NCBI RefSeq assembly: GCF_008692035.1 | Contig: NZ_VTFG01000001.1 | Location: forward strand, 1 to 64,000 | Length of the DNA stretch: 64,000 nt | From: Pseudomonas marginalis | Lineage (GTDB): Bacteria; Pseudomonadota; Gammaproteobacteria; Pseudomonadales; Pseudomonadaceae | Direction: 5' to 3' | Shown: piece by piece, positions 18,698 to 28,210 of the stretch | How positions within the stretch are numbered: position 1 is the stretch's first letter | Layout: the number at the start of each line of letters is the position of its first letter | Made by a program: the position numbers and the translations under genes | The notes under the pieces: model-generated | What the model was told of the DNA's origin: nothing | The model's database searches: none | Seen by the model: the letters and a program-made list of their open reading frames with translations, nothing else

Positions 18698-19693
18698 TCA
18701 GCCTTTGGGGGATTTACGCGGGATGGAATTGAGTACGGGGTTGCCATCCTGGTTCTGGGTCAGATAGACCGGCAAGACCTTGGGCAAGGAGGGGATGAGG
18801 TTATTGACCTCGGTGATGTTGTAGATGCCGCCGATGCGAATCGTCCCGGTGTTGGCGTCTGCCAGCATCACCGGTTTGTTCAGGTAGCGGTTGATCAACG
18901 GCAACGCATCCACCAGCGCCAGGTTGTCGAGCACCAGCTTGCCCTGGCGCCAGGCCAGGGCGCTGTCATTGGCGGTGATTGCCTGTATGCGCGGCGTTGC
19001 ATCGCCCTGTTGGTAGCTGGCCTGCATGCCCGGCGTCAGGGGCACGCTGCCGTGTAACGCGTCGCTGGCAATCTGCACCGAGCCTTCGAGCAACGTGACC
19101 CGCACCTGGTCTTCATACTTCCAGACGTTGAACTGGGTGCCCGTGACGCGCACCTGGCCTTCGCCTGCGTGCACGATAAACGGATGGGCGCTGTCATGGC
19201 TGACTTTGAAGAACGCCTCGCCCTTGTTCAACGTGACGCGGCGCTGATCCTTGTAGTTGCTGAAGACCAGCTCGGTACCCAGGTTGAGTTCCACCTGGCT
19301 GCCGTCGCCCAGGGTGACCTGGCGCAAGCCGTTGGCGGCCTGGAAACGCTCATAGGAACTCGGCAGCCAGCCGGCTTCCCAGCCAGTGAAGGCGGCCAGA
19401 GGCAAGGCGACCAGGCAGATCGCCGCCGCGACCGCGTAGGTGCGCAGCCGGCTGCGCGGCTTGAACGGCACCACCACCGACGGGATCTCGTGGCGCGGCA
19501 GGTGGTCGGCGACGTCCCAGATTTCCAGCATGGCCGCGTATTCAAAGGCGTGCAGCGGATGGGAGTCATGCCATTGCGCAAAAGCCTGACGTTCATCCGC
19601 GGTGCAATCACTGGCGTGCAGGCGCATGCACCAATGCGCGGCGGCGTCGGTGATGGCGTCATATTCGGCTTCTGAAACGGACTTTTCGCTCAT
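18698..19693 (-). CDS. FecR-type anti-sigma regulator, orphan
   Basis: The 331-residue protein follows FecR architecture. It has a cytoplasmic N-terminal DUF4880-like part (AAHWCMRLHASDCTADERQAF...WHDSHPLHAFEYA), one membrane segment (about 77-100) and a periplasmic FecR domain. That domain has LGDGSQVELNLGTELVF, LNKGEAFFKVSHD and VTGTQFNVWKYEDQVRVTLLEGSVQ. FecR proteins hold an ECF sigma factor and release it on signal from a TonB receptor. Neither an ECF sigma gene nor a receptor with a signalling domain is nearby. ATG at 19693 has AGGATGAG upstream. Its C-terminal part (ALPLINRYLNKPVMLADANTGTIRIGGIYN in pieces) resembles an STN-like fold. Confidence 0.82.
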   Translation of the reverse strand: MSEKSVSEAEYDAITDAAAHWCMRLHASDCTADERQAFAQWHDSHPLHAFEYAAMLEIWDVADHLPRHEIPSVVVPFKPRSRLRTYAVAAAICLVALPLAAFTGWEAGWLPSSYERFQAANGLRQVTLGDGSQVELNLGTELVFSNYKDQRRVTLNKGEAFFKVSHDSAHPFIVHAGEGQVRVTGTQFNVWKYEDQVRVTLLEGSVQIASDALHGSVPLTPGMQASYQQGDATPRIQAITANDSALAWRQGKLVLDNLALVDALPLINRYLNKPVMLADANTGTIRIGGIYNITEVNNLIPSLPKVLPVYLTQNQDGNPVLNSIPRKSPKG

Positions 19694-19772
19694 TAACTCA
19701 TCCTGATTTCGCACATTCTAACCTCCCGAGGTGGACCGCGAGAACAGGCGTCATGGCGATTGCACATCAATT

Positions 19773-19791
19773 GGAACTTATTCTTATTTGC
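19773..19791. promoter_or_regulatory. Weak Fur-box-like element
   Basis: The bases ggaacttattcttatttgc resemble Fur sites often found before fecI-fecR genes, with about 10 of 19 consensus matches. They lie between the divergent fecR-like and PepSY genes. Confidence 0.3.
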
Positions 19792-19835
19792 CAGGACCTA
19801 AAAAATTCAGGACATTCCCACAATGGAGTACGAAT

Positions 19836-20105
19836 ATGCTGAAGAAAACCTTAGTCGCCCTGTGTGCAACCACCGCGCTGCTCAGTGCCGGCGCCGCCAT
19901 GGCCGATAAGCCCGGTGCGGGCTGGATCACCATTGAAAAGGCGATTGAAGTGGCCAAGACCAAGGCCGGCTACATCGAAGTCTATGCGGCCGAAGCCGAT
20001 GACAACGGCTATTGGGAAGTCAAGGGCCGCAAGTCAGACGGCACCGTGTATGAAGCGCGCATCGATGGCGCTTCGGGCAATATCCTGCGTGACCAGAAAG
20101 ACTGA
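19836..20105 (+). CDS. Small exported PepSY-domain protein
   Basis: The 89-residue product has a signal peptide (ending SAGAAMA) and then one PepSY unit with ITIEKAIEVAKTKAGYIEVYAAEADDNGYWEVKG split over two strands and the closing VYEARIDGASGNIL. Such single PepSY proteins are periplasmic and may inhibit proteases or act as accessory sensors. GGAG lies seven bases before the ATG. It is divergent from the orphan FecR gene and convergent with the large toxin-like gene. Confidence 0.8.
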   Translation: MLKKTLVALCATTALLSAGAAMADKPGAGWITIEKAIEVAKTKAGYIEVYAAEADDNGYWEVKGRKSDGTVYEARIDGASGNILRDQKD

Positions 20106-20125
20106 TAGACCCGCCGGGAGCCTGT

Positions 20126-23100
20126 TCAGGCTCCCGCATCCAGTTCCCGGCCGAGTTGGCTGATCATGTAGGTCACCGAGTCGGCATTCGCCAGAATGGT
20201 ATCGATACGTTTATCGGCGTCGCTCATGAAGATGGCACGGGCATCACTGAGGGTGCGAGTGCCGGTGGTGCTCAGCACCTTGTCCTTGGCCGGTGTGGTC
20301 CCGCGGTTGCTGCCGAAGTCTTCCCATTCCTGGGAAAAATCGTCCCAGGTCTTGAACAGCAGGGCGGCGGGCGTGAGGGTGGACAAGGCGGTCTCACGCA
20401 AGTCGGCCAGGTCGGTCTGCATCGGCCTGGCGCCGCGGATGCTGACATTGATCAGGTCGTGGAACGGCCGCATGCTGTCCAGGTAGGCCAGGTCTTCGGT
20501 CAAGGATTTGATGTGGGTGATTTCGTGAATCAGCACCGTTGCCCGTGCATGGGCAGAGAGGTTGAAGGGCGTGTTCAGACGGTTTTGGTAGATATCCATG
20601 TGCGGGTCGAAGAAGCGATCGAGCAAATAGATTTTCTGCTCCGTGTCATTGGGCAGTACGAAGGCAAACGTGTCGTGTGGGCTATAGCGATGGGTGCCGG
20701 CGACAAAACGCTGTGAGTCGGGACCGATCAGGGTGTGATTGGTCAACTCATCGAGCAGTTCGTCGACGCGTCGCTCGACTCTTTGCACTTGATCGGAGGT
20801 CAGCGTGACCACGCCGAACAACTCACTGAAAAACCGCCCCGCGCGGCCGTTGGGGTCCAGGTGCGTGGCAAAGTGCAGGAGGTTGCGCTTGCAGGTGACC
20901 GCATAGTACGTCGCGACATTGAGCGCTTCATCGATGCACTGGGCTTTCCAACTCGACAACGCCGCAATTTCCCGCATGCCCGCCGCTTCGATATTGATGG
21001 CATCGCGCTCGGCCGCCCGTGTTTGCACCCTGCCGGTGTAGCGACTCAAGGTTTTTCCGTAGCGTGGATGATGTCGATCCAGGTCCAGTGTCCAGCCGCC
21101 CTGGGCATGGTGTTGTACATAAGGGCCGTGCAACTCGCCGTTGCTCAGGCGCCAGCGTTGCCCCGCTTTTTTCACCGGGTAGACCTTGCCTGCCACCGCG
21201 ACAAAATCGCGGGTGCCGGTCTCATCTCGATAGGGGCTGTTGGGTGAAACTTGCTTCAAATCAGCCAAGGCCACCCCATGGTTTTCAAACGCTTGCAAAT
21301 GGGTACGCCCGGGAGCGGTCAGGTCCAGGTCAGCCGACCTATCGGGTGAGGGCGCAAAGGCCTTGTCCATGTCCCTGCGCAAAGAGGCCAGCTCGGCCAC
21401 CCCGGCGGCAAAGGTCTTGAGCGCGTGTTGCCAGCGATGTTGCTGCAGGTCTTCAGCGGAGACCTTGAACAATTCATAGCTGCGCCACACCACCAGCGGA
21501 TAGGCGAGCTTGCCGGCCAGCAATTGCAGGCCCTTGGGGATTTCCTCGCTGAACAGGCTGGTGACCGCGTCCCATTGGGCGCTGCCCAATCGCTCGAACT
21601 GGCGGGCCAGCATCCGCAGCAGCATCTCACTATTGTCATCGAACAACTGGTTCAGCAGGTTGCCGCCGATGGGCGATACGCCAAGACGAATCTCGGACAA
21701 TCCTTGGCTCCAACGCTCGCCCAGCAAGTTGCGGTAAGTCGCTTGATGGGGCGCATCCAGCTGCCCGACTATCCAATCCTGCAGTGCGCCCGGGGTGGTG
21801 AATTCATGGAGCAGCGCGGCTTCATCCGCGTATTCGCGCAATAGATGCCTGGGACTGTAGGGCGCGTACAGGACCAGTGGGCCGCGGACGCCGGCGGCCG
21901 GCCCGATCAGGTAGCAGCCCAGCGCCTTGACCCGCGCCGCGCCCTCGGTGGCGATCAACTCAAGCGGACGAACGATCGCGGTCGCGCCACGCACGGCGGC
22001 CCGCGCCACCGCATCGGGCATGTCGAAGGCTTGCTGGATATAGCTCCAGGCCGAGGCGGACAGCCGCTCATCGAGGGTTTGCCCATGGGCGTATTGCAGC
22101 AATTGCCAGGGCAATTGCCGGCAGAACAATCGACGCCGTTCGCGGGCATCTTCGGACTGACCCTTGAGCAGAGGGGTGAGCCGGGCCTGGTAGAGGCGTT
22201 TCAAATCCAGTTGGCGCACCAGCTGCACGATGGCATTGCCGTCCAATGCCGCCGGCAGCGGCGTGGCGGTACGCGAACGTGGCCGTATGGCGTCGCCACT
22301 GAGTTCGGGCAAGTGCCGCAAGGCAAAGTCCGTCAGGGTCTGGGCGTTACCTTTCAGGTCGATACGGCCGGGTATCAATACGTTATCCGGATTGACCACT
22401 TGCCCCGGAAAACGCGCGTTGAGCAGTTCCGCAAGCACACGCCGGGCTTCATTGCGCATCGGCGTGATGCTGTGCAGGTAGTCACGTGCGTCCGGTGCGC
22501 TGATGCGGTATTGCTCCAGCAGTTCGGCGTGGAGGATTTGCTCGTGGGGTGGCGCCATGCCCAGCCCTACCGGCAGCGCCTGCTGGCGGACCAGCGCGTG
22601 CGCGATGGCGATGGCCCTGGGCAGGTTGCTCGGTGGCGGGCGGCGGATCAGGTTGTCCATGCCGGTCTGCAAACGCGCGGCCTTCAGTCCCATCCAGAAC
22701 AGATGATTGATCTCGTCACGGGTGAAGTCGCTGTAGGTCTGTTGCCGGTCATGCAGCAGGTGATCGTCGATACGTTGCAGTGGGCCGAGCTGACAGGCCT
22801 GATGGGGCACGCGCTTGGAGACGCGCAGGTTTTCCATCAGGGGCAGTCGCCGCCGGGGATCCTGCAGGCGTTGCTCCAGGTCATCGCGCAGGGCCTTGAT
22901 CGATGCAAAGGCTTCATAGCCGCCATGGGGCGTCCACAACAGCGCCATGCCTGAATGCACGTTGTCCAGGCCGCCACGTTCGGTCAATACAAAACAATTG
23001 GCCAGGGCATGGGGCGTGGCATCCGAGCCGATGCGGACAGTCAGGCCGAACGCATCCGGGATAAAGCCGTTCAAGCCATGGCGGGTGAGGCGGGTCATGC

Positions 23101-25231
23101 TGTCGGCCTGGAGCGTGCTGTCCAGCAACGCCAGGCCGGCGGGCGACAGGCTCTTGTTCAGCGCCCGCAGTTGCGCTTCGCCGTTCAGGCCTTGCAGCAT
23201 GCCCTGGCTCAGGTGCGCCTGGTTATTCTCCAGCAGCACATTCGGCAAGCTGCGCAGGTCATTGCGGGCAAACGTGCTCACTACCTGGTCGATGATCGCG
23301 TTGAAGGTCGCGAGGGTCAGGTTGTTCAGTTTGTAGGCGGCACCGGCGCTGCGCTTGCCGTAGAACCAGGTCAGGTAGGACGCGGGCAGGGCATCGGCTT
23401 GCCTGGCCAGGCGGGCGATAAAGTGCTCGACCATGCTCGAAGACGCCTGGGGCAAGCGCTCTTCGCGCTCCTGGGCCTGGGTGGGGTAGGTATTGATGTA
23501 GACGTCTTCGGGCTGCAGGTCCAGGTTTCGTCTGCTCAACTCCACCTGCAGCGCATGGGCGGCCAGGGTGCGCAGGGTTGGGAGTTGGCTGCGCTCCCGT
23601 GCCATTGCCGCCTCGACCGCCTGCAGGCGTTGCAGGTGCAGCCTGGCTTTTTCCGCCTGGACGGTGGAGGGGCGGCCATTGCCGCTGCTAATCGGATGGA
23701 TGGACCAGCGTCCGTCGCTTTCCTGCTCCAGCAACCGAGTGTCGAGCATGTTGCGTACGTCCAGGGCGCTGTCGAGCAGGGCGGCCAGGTCGACGTTGCC
23801 TGCGCTGCGCCGATAAAGCCCGAGCGCATGCTCAAGGTTGCCGAGCTGTTTGGCGACGATGTCCGCGACCGTTTCCTGGAACACATCGCCGGCGACAGGT
23901 GTTCCGGTCACCTGGATGTGATCCATGCCGACGAATACGCTGCGCTCATCCATGGACAGGAAATTGAGCAACTCGTCTTCGTGCCCCGCGGTCTTGAGCA
24001 TGGCCAGCAGGGTGTCGTTGAGGTCCTTGAGGTCGGCGAGTACCTGCAAGCCACGGGATTGGGTGTAGAGGTACGCGTGGGCAGTGCTGATCATCAGGGT
24101 GCTGGCCAGCTCGACGTAATGCTGAAAAGGCGCATGCACCCGCACTTTTTCGATGTTCAGCTGGCTGTCAACGGCTTTGCGCGCGGCCTGGTCCGGAAGG
24201 AATACCGTGCGCAGCCGCAGGCTTTCAGCGCTGCTGAGGATCGTTGCCTGGTGCTTGAACAACAGGTCGGCGCGAAACTTGTCAGCCATGACCCGGCTGA
24301 AGAAGCGCACGCGCGACTGGCCATCCTTGAAGTCTTCGTTCCAGTAGGTTTGCAGCAGGCTGTTCAATAACTTCGAAAGAATGCTGGCGGTTTGTTCGAC
24401 CACGCTGTCCCAGCGCTGTTGCTCCTGGACCAGTTGCTCGGCGCTGAAGGCCCGGGTGTCATGCCCGATGTTGAAATACGTGTGGGTCTGGTCCGTGGGC
24501 CAGGCCTGCTGCACATAGAAGCGCAACAGCGCATCCCGCAGCGGTTCGGAGGCGACCCAGTGCATGTCCGCGGCCGTGGCCGCACGGCGGAAAAAGTTCA
24601 CCCGGGTGTTGCTCTGGTTCACCCCTGGAAAATAGGTGCGGGCCATGATGCCGAGCAAGGTGTCGAGCATCTCGCGCAGGCTGGGGAGTTTGCGCAGCTC
24701 GGCGAGCATCGCCAGCACATTTTTCTGCTGGGCCGCGAGGATCACGCGTTCCTGGTCCTCCATCACTGCGCCCTGGATCACTGCGGTGGTGACTGTCAGT
24801 CGTGTGTCCGCCCCAAGCCCATCCCGCTCGTCGATCGACAGGAAACTCAGCAGGTCGGCGCGGTGCTGCGGTTGAGCCAGGCGGTCGCCGAGTGCATCGA
24901 ACAACCCGGTGTGGCTTGCGAACAGCTCCAGGCCGCCGTAGGGCGTATAGAGCACGGTCTTGGCCTCGTCGGGTGTCGGGCTCATCACGAAGGCGCCGGC
25001 CAATGGGATGGCAGGTTGGTCGGCGAGGCCCACCAGCAGCCTTTCCACCCGCATGGGATAGCCGGTTTCCGTCGGCGCCATGCGTATCGCGTCAGTGGCG
25101 TAATACAGCGTGTTCAGCCAGTCAAGGTCCTTGACGGTGAACCCGAGCGCACGCTCCCGTTCCGTCGGTTCCTTGCGTCGGTCCGGGCGCAACAGTTCTT
25201 CGAAGAAATAAGGTGGGGTGACGTTTGCCAT
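20126..25231 (-). CDS. Giant toxin-like protein with C-terminal HEITH metallopeptidase motif (DUF6543-like)
   Basis: The 1701-residue protein resembles the large Pseudomonas proteins annotated with dermonecrotic-toxin (DUF6543-type) domains. Two related halves recur: a block near residues 80-160 (VLYTPYGGLELFASHTGLFDALGDRL) and another near 800-870 (LLWTPHGGYEAFASIKALRDDLEQRL). A third echo is LVLYAPYSPRHLLREY. Near the end, residues 1569-1573 are HEITH (ATVLIHEITHIKS), a zinc-peptidase HExxH signature, with acidic residues downstream that could supply the third ligand. There is no N-terminal signal peptide. GGAG precedes the ATG at 25231. The likely role is a secreted or contact-delivered effector; no immunity gene or delivery system is adjacent. 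Confidence 0.7.
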   Translation of the reverse strand: MANVTPPYFFEELLRPDRRKEPTERERALGFTVKDLDWLNTLYYATDAIRMAPTETGYPMRVERLLVGLADQPAIPLAGAFVMSPTPDEAKTVLYTPYGGLELFASHTGLFDALGDRLAQPQHRADLLSFLSIDERDGLGADTRLTVTTAVIQGAVMEDQERVILAAQQKNVLAMLAELRKLPSLREMLDTLLGIMARTYFPGVNQSNTRVNFFRRAATAADMHWVASEPLRDALLRFYVQQAWPTDQTHTYFNIGHDTRAFSAEQLVQEQQRWDSVVEQTASILSKLLNSLLQTYWNEDFKDGQSRVRFFSRVMADKFRADLLFKHQATILSSAESLRLRTVFLPDQAARKAVDSQLNIEKVRVHAPFQHYVELASTLMISTAHAYLYTQSRGLQVLADLKDLNDTLLAMLKTAGHEDELLNFLSMDERSVFVGMDHIQVTGTPVAGDVFQETVADIVAKQLGNLEHALGLYRRSAGNVDLAALLDSALDVRNMLDTRLLEQESDGRWSIHPISSGNGRPSTVQAEKARLHLQRLQAVEAAMARERSQLPTLRTLAAHALQVELSRRNLDLQPEDVYINTYPTQAQEREERLPQASSSMVEHFIARLARQADALPASYLTWFYGKRSAGAAYKLNNLTLATFNAIIDQVVSTFARNDLRSLPNVLLENNQAHLSQGMLQGLNGEAQLRALNKSLSPAGLALLDSTLQADSMTRLTRHGLNGFIPDAFGLTVRIGSDATPHALANCFVLTERGGLDNVHSGMALLWTPHGGYEAFASIKALRDDLEQRLQDPRRRLPLMENLRVSKRVPHQACQLGPLQRIDDHLLHDRQQTYSDFTRDEINHLFWMGLKAARLQTGMDNLIRRPPPSNLPRAIAIAHALVRQQALPVGLGMAPPHEQILHAELLEQYRISAPDARDYLHSITPMRNEARRVLAELLNARFPGQVVNPDNVLIPGRIDLKGNAQTLTDFALRHLPELSGDAIRPRSRTATPLPAALDGNAIVQLVRQLDLKRLYQARLTPLLKGQSEDARERRRLFCRQLPWQLLQYAHGQTLDERLSASAWSYIQQAFDMPDAVARAAVRGATAIVRPLELIATEGAARVKALGCYLIGPAAGVRGPLVLYAPYSPRHLLREYADEAALLHEFTTPGALQDWIVGQLDAPHQATYRNLLGERWSQGLSEIRLGVSPIGGNLLNQLFDDNSEMLLRMLARQFERLGSAQWDAVTSLFSEEIPKGLQLLAGKLAYPLVVWRSYELFKVSAEDLQQHRWQHALKTFAAGVAELASLRRDMDKAFAPSPDRSADLDLTAPGRTHLQAFENHGVALADLKQVSPNSPYRDETGTRDFVAVAGKVYPVKKAGQRWRLSNGELHGPYVQHHAQGGWTLDLDRHHPRYGKTLSRYTGRVQTRAAERDAINIEAAGMREIAALSSWKAQCIDEALNVATYYAVTCKRNLLHFATHLDPNGRAGRFFSELFGVVTLTSDQVQRVERRVDELLDELTNHTLIGPDSQRFVAGTHRYSPHDTFAFVLPNDTEQKIYLLDRFFDPHMDIYQNRLNTPFNLSAHARATVLIHEITHIKSLTEDLAYLDSMRPFHDLINVSIRGARPMQTDLADLRETALSTLTPAALLFKTWDDFSQEWEDFGSNRGTTPAKDKVLSTTGTRTLSDARAIFMSDADKRIDTILANADSVTYMISQLGRELDAGA

Positions 25232-25411
25232 GCTGCACTCTCCATCGGTATGGCGCGTTTGAGGCTCCAAAGTAGGTGCTGGCATCACGTGGAGGGCGGT
25301 AGATAACTGGCGCAGATCTCAAGCGCCCGTTGACAGCAGGCACGGCAGGCGTTGTTTAATCATCGGCCTGGATTCTTGTTGTCTCTTCCAATTATAAAAT
25401 CGGAGCTACAG

Positions 25412-26446
25412 ATGTCTGCCCAGTCCCCGATAGTCGACAACGCCACAGCCCTCATCGGTTTCAACGACCTGGTGGGGTTGCTGAGTGCGGTATTCGTGAA
25501 ACACGGCACCGCGCCGGAAGTGGCCGAAATCCTGGCGCGCAATTGCGCCAGTGCCGAGCGTGACGGCGCCCATAGCCACGGCATTTTCCGCATCCCCGGT
25601 TACCTCAGCACGTTGGCCAGTGGCTGGGTCAATGGCAAGGCGGTGCCGGTGGTCACTGATGTGGCGTCCGGCTTTGTACGGGTAGACGCCGGCAACGGGT
25701 TTGCCCAGCCGGCCCTTGAAGCGGCGCGCGCGCTGCTGGTGGATAAGGCTCGCAGTGCCGGTATCGCACTGCTGGCGATCCACAATTCCCATCACTTCGC
25801 GGCCTTGTGGCCGGATGTCGAACCCTTCGCCGAGCAAGGATTGGTGGCGCTGAGCGTGGTCAACAGCATGACCTGCGTGGTGCCCCATGGCGCCGACCGG
25901 CCGCTGTTCGGCACCAACCCCATTGCCTTTGCCGCGCCGCGTGCCGACGGCTTGCCGATTGTGTTCGACCTGGCCACCAGCGCCATCGCCCACGGCGACG
26001 TGCAGATTGCCGCGCGCAAGGGTGAGCGCTTGCCGCCGGGCATGGGGGTCGACAGCCTCGGCCAGCCCACCACCGACCCCAAGGCTGTGCTGGAAGGCGG
26101 CGCATTGTTGCCCTTTGGCGGGCACAAGGGCTCGGCGTTGTCGATGATGGTCGAATTGCTGGCGGCGGCCTTGACGGGCGGTAACTTTTCCTTCGAGTTC
26201 AACTGGGCCGACCACCCCGGCGCACGCACGCCCTGGACCGGGCAACTGTTGATCGTGATCGACCCCAGCAAAACCGCCGGGCAAAGCTTCGCCGAGCGCA
26301 GCCAGGAACTGGTGCGGCAGATGCATGCGGCGGGGTTGCGGCGCTTACCGGGGGATCGACGTCATCGCACACGGGCGAAGTCGTTGGAGGAGGGCGTGGT
26401 GGTGGATCTGGACGCGTTGAACCAGCTGCGGGACTGGGCTACGTAG
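25412..26446 (+). CDS. dpkA: DpkA-like Delta1-piperideine-2-carboxylate/pyrroline-2-carboxylate reductase
   Basis: The 344-residue protein belongs to the malate/L-lactate dehydrogenase (LDH2/MDH2) oxidoreductase family. Signatures are ERDGAHSHGIFRIPGYL near the N-terminus and AIHNSHHFAALWPDVEPFAEQGL, with the catalytic His region, in the middle. VPHGADRPLFGTNPIAFAAP and LLPFGGHKGSALSMMVELL follow. Length and these motifs match Pseudomonas DpkA, which reduces cyclic imines to L-pipecolate or L-proline with NADPH in D-lysine and D-proline catabolism. GGAG lies seven bases before the ATG. No lysine-catabolic neighbours are present, so the substrate is inferred by family only. Confidence 0.72.
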   Translation: MSAQSPIVDNATALIGFNDLVGLLSAVFVKHGTAPEVAEILARNCASAERDGAHSHGIFRIPGYLSTLASGWVNGKAVPVVTDVASGFVRVDAGNGFAQPALEAARALLVDKARSAGIALLAIHNSHHFAALWPDVEPFAEQGLVALSVVNSMTCVVPHGADRPLFGTNPIAFAAPRADGLPIVFDLATSAIAHGDVQIAARKGERLPPGMGVDSLGQPTTDPKAVLEGGALLPFGGHKGSALSMMVELLAAALTGGNFSFEFNWADHPGARTPWTGQLLIVIDPSKTAGQSFAERSQELVRQMHAAGLRRLPGDRRHRTRAKSLEEGVVVDLDALNQLRDWAT

Positions 26447-26474
26447 CAGTTGACGAGGCTCGTCAGCTGCTACG
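26442..26474. terminator. Long inverted repeat between convergent genes
   Basis: Arms of 16 bases (cgtagcagttgacgag and its near-complement, one G-U) surround one base and overlap the dpkA stop. The repeat separates dpkA from the convergent DUF883 gene and could end both transcripts, although no T run is present. Confidence 0.55.
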
Positions 26475-26486
26475 GGCATGTGTCGG

Positions 26487-26807
26487 TCAGTTACGGCGAC
26501 CCAGCAGCAGGCCAATCACCAGGCCAAAGCCCGCGGAGATCGCCACGGTCTGCCATGGATGGCCACCGATGTAGGTTTCGGTGGCATCGACCACCGGCTT
26601 GCTGCGCTCGCGCACGTTGGATACCGAGTCCAGTGCCTGCTTGAGTTTGATGGCGACCTGTTCGCGCAGGGTTTCGCCTTCTTCGCCCACCAGGGCAGCG
26701 CTGCTTTTAAGCAGCTTGTCCGATTCTTCGATCAGGGCCGTCAGTTCACTGAATGCTTGATCCTTGATTTGATCTTCAACAGCTTGGGCGGCAGTTTTGC
26801 GGGCCAT
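26487..26807 (-). CDS. DUF883 family (ElaB/YqjD-like) membrane-anchored protein
   Basis: The 106-residue protein has a long charged amphipathic helix (residues about 5-75) followed by one C-terminal membrane segment with the family ending (GHPWQTVAISAGFGLVIGLLLGRRN in pieces). ElaB/YqjD proteins anchor to the inner membrane and bind ribosomes in stationary phase in E. coli. AAGGAG lies eight bases before the ATG at 26807. Divergent neighbour: a small conserved gene at 26973. Confidence 0.85.
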   Translation of the reverse strand: MARKTAAQAVEDQIKDQAFSELTALIEESDKLLKSSAALVGEEGETLREQVAIKLKQALDSVSNVRERSKPVVDATETYIGGHPWQTVAISAGFGLVIGLLLGRRN

Positions 26808-26972
26808 GGGTGTGACTCCTTGCAGGTGAATGTGACAGTGAACAATGGAGTGCCGGGCGGTGGCAAAAGTTGCAGTTTTTTTGCCGGGTCGGCACTGGCG
26901 AACGAAATCCGAATCCGGAAAAATCGACCTACAGTGTAAGATGTCGTCTATTTGTGCAGCAGGAATTTCAAC

Positions 26973-27227
26973 ATGAGCTTCAATCTCGCCAACAAGACCC
27001 TCGCCGAACGCGCCGAGCTGGAAGATGAAAAGTCCCGCCTCTACGACCTGTGGCAAACCAACCTGGGCAAAGCCAAGGGCGAAGCCGCGCGGTTGTTCGG
27101 TGAGCGCGCCAAGCGCAAGGGCAAGTGGGCCGAATGGGTCCGCGCCGAACTCGACGGCATGTCGCCGCCGGAGTTTTCCAACATGGTGCGCAGCGAAGTC
27201 AACAAGTTGATGGCGGCGGCGAAGTAA
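26973..27227 (+). CDS. Conserved hypothetical protein, 84 residues
   Basis: This small charged protein begins MSFNLANKTLAERAELEDEK. It is helical and lysine/arginine-rich in the middle (GERAKRKGKWAEWVRAELDG), with no signal peptide. AGGAA precedes the ATG. Its last 29 bases overlap the end of the convergent LysR gene. I do not recognise a family with known function; the basic, helical character would fit a nucleic-acid or ribosome-associated protein, but this is a guess. Confidence 0.65.
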   Translation: MSFNLANKTLAERAELEDEKSRLYDLWQTNLGKAKGEAARLFGERAKRKGKWAEWVRAELDGMSPPEFSNMVRSEVNKLMAAAK

Positions 27228-28128
27228 AGCCGGCGGCAATCGCTTCGCGTACTTTAAGCAACATCGGATCAAGCTGGGCCTGGGTGCGCCAACCCAGTTC
27301 CACCGGGTAGCGCGGCAGCGCCAGCGGGCAGGGCAGGACCCGCAGGCCGGTCATCTCGGCGATGGCCTGCGCCGCATGCCCGGGAATGGTCGCCACCGCC
27401 TGGCTGCCCTTGAGCAGAAACGGCAGTGCGGCAAAATGACTGGTCGAGGCGCACACCTGGCGGCTCAGGCCCTGCGCTGCCAGCCCTTCGTCGGTGATGC
27501 CGATGAACCCGCCTGACGACACCAGCACATGCTCGCGGGTGACAAATTCATCCAGGCTGAGACTTTCCTGGCCCGGCGCCAGGCTGCGTGGGTCCACGAC
27601 GCAGCGATAATCCCCCTCTCCCAGTACCTGCCGACTCAACCGGCTTTGCGCAAAGCCGCCTGCAGTAATTGCCAGGTCCAGGGTGCGATCGAGCAGGGCG
27701 CCGGCGACGATCTGGCTATGGGTCTGGCGAAAGATCACCCGCAGCTTCGGCAAGCGCTGTGCGATGGCATCCATCAGCCGGCGGCCATAGGCGATCTCGA
27801 AGTCATCCGACAGGCCCACCACCACGGACCGGCCTTGATAATTCGGGTTGTCCGGATTGACCATCGCCAGGCTTTGCCGACAGCGCGCCAGCGCCTCGCT
27901 GATCACCGGTTTCAATTGGTTGGCCCGCAGCGTCGGCGCCAGGCCACGGCCGGTGCGCACAAACAGTTGGTCGCCATAGACGTCGCGCAGACGTCGCAGG
28001 CCTGCACTGATGGCCGACTGCGTGACACCCAGGCGCAACGCCGCGCGGCTGGCGCTGGACTCATCGTGCAGGGCTTCGAAGGTTTTCAGCAGGTTCAGGT
28101 CGACCTGGGCGATATTCATCTGGCTCAT
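27199..28128 (-). CDS. LysR-type transcriptional regulator
   Basis: The approximately 309-residue protein has the LysR winged helix (residues about 5-65: [31 protein letters not shown] in pieces) and a substrate-binding co-inducer domain of NodD/PnbR type. It is divergent from the nitrilase gene, 82 bases away, the usual place for a LysR regulator and its target. Start is uncertain: GTG 28140, ATG 28128 and ATG 28119 are possible and none has a good ribosome-binding site. The 3' end overlaps the convergent 84-residue gene. Confidence 0.82.
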   Translation of the reverse strand: MSQMNIAQVDLNLLKTFEALHDESSASRAALRLGVTQSAISAGLRRLRDVYGDQLFVRTGRGLAPTLRANQLKPVISEALARCRQSLAMVNPDNPNYQGRSVVVGLSDDFEIAYGRRLMDAIAQRLPKLRVIFRQTHSQIVAGALLDRTLDLAITAGGFAQSRLSRQVLGEGDYRCVVDPRSLAPGQESLSLDEFVTREHVLVSSGGFIGITDEGLAAQGLSRQVCASTSHFAALPFLLKGSQAVATIPGHAAQAIAEMTGLRVLPCPLALPRYPVELGWRTQAQLDPMLLKVREAIAAGFTSPPPSTC

Positions 28129-28210
28129 ATCATTCAGCACTGAGGTGGGCTTTATTCATGATCGAGCCTGGCGAGAGAATGGGCAACCCCCCTTATCTGG
28201 AGTGATCGTG

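Noticed and set aside
22955..24370. Open frame of 471 codons inside the giant toxin-like gene, plus strand
   Set aside because: No domain, and the opposite strand carries one continuous 1701-residue protein.
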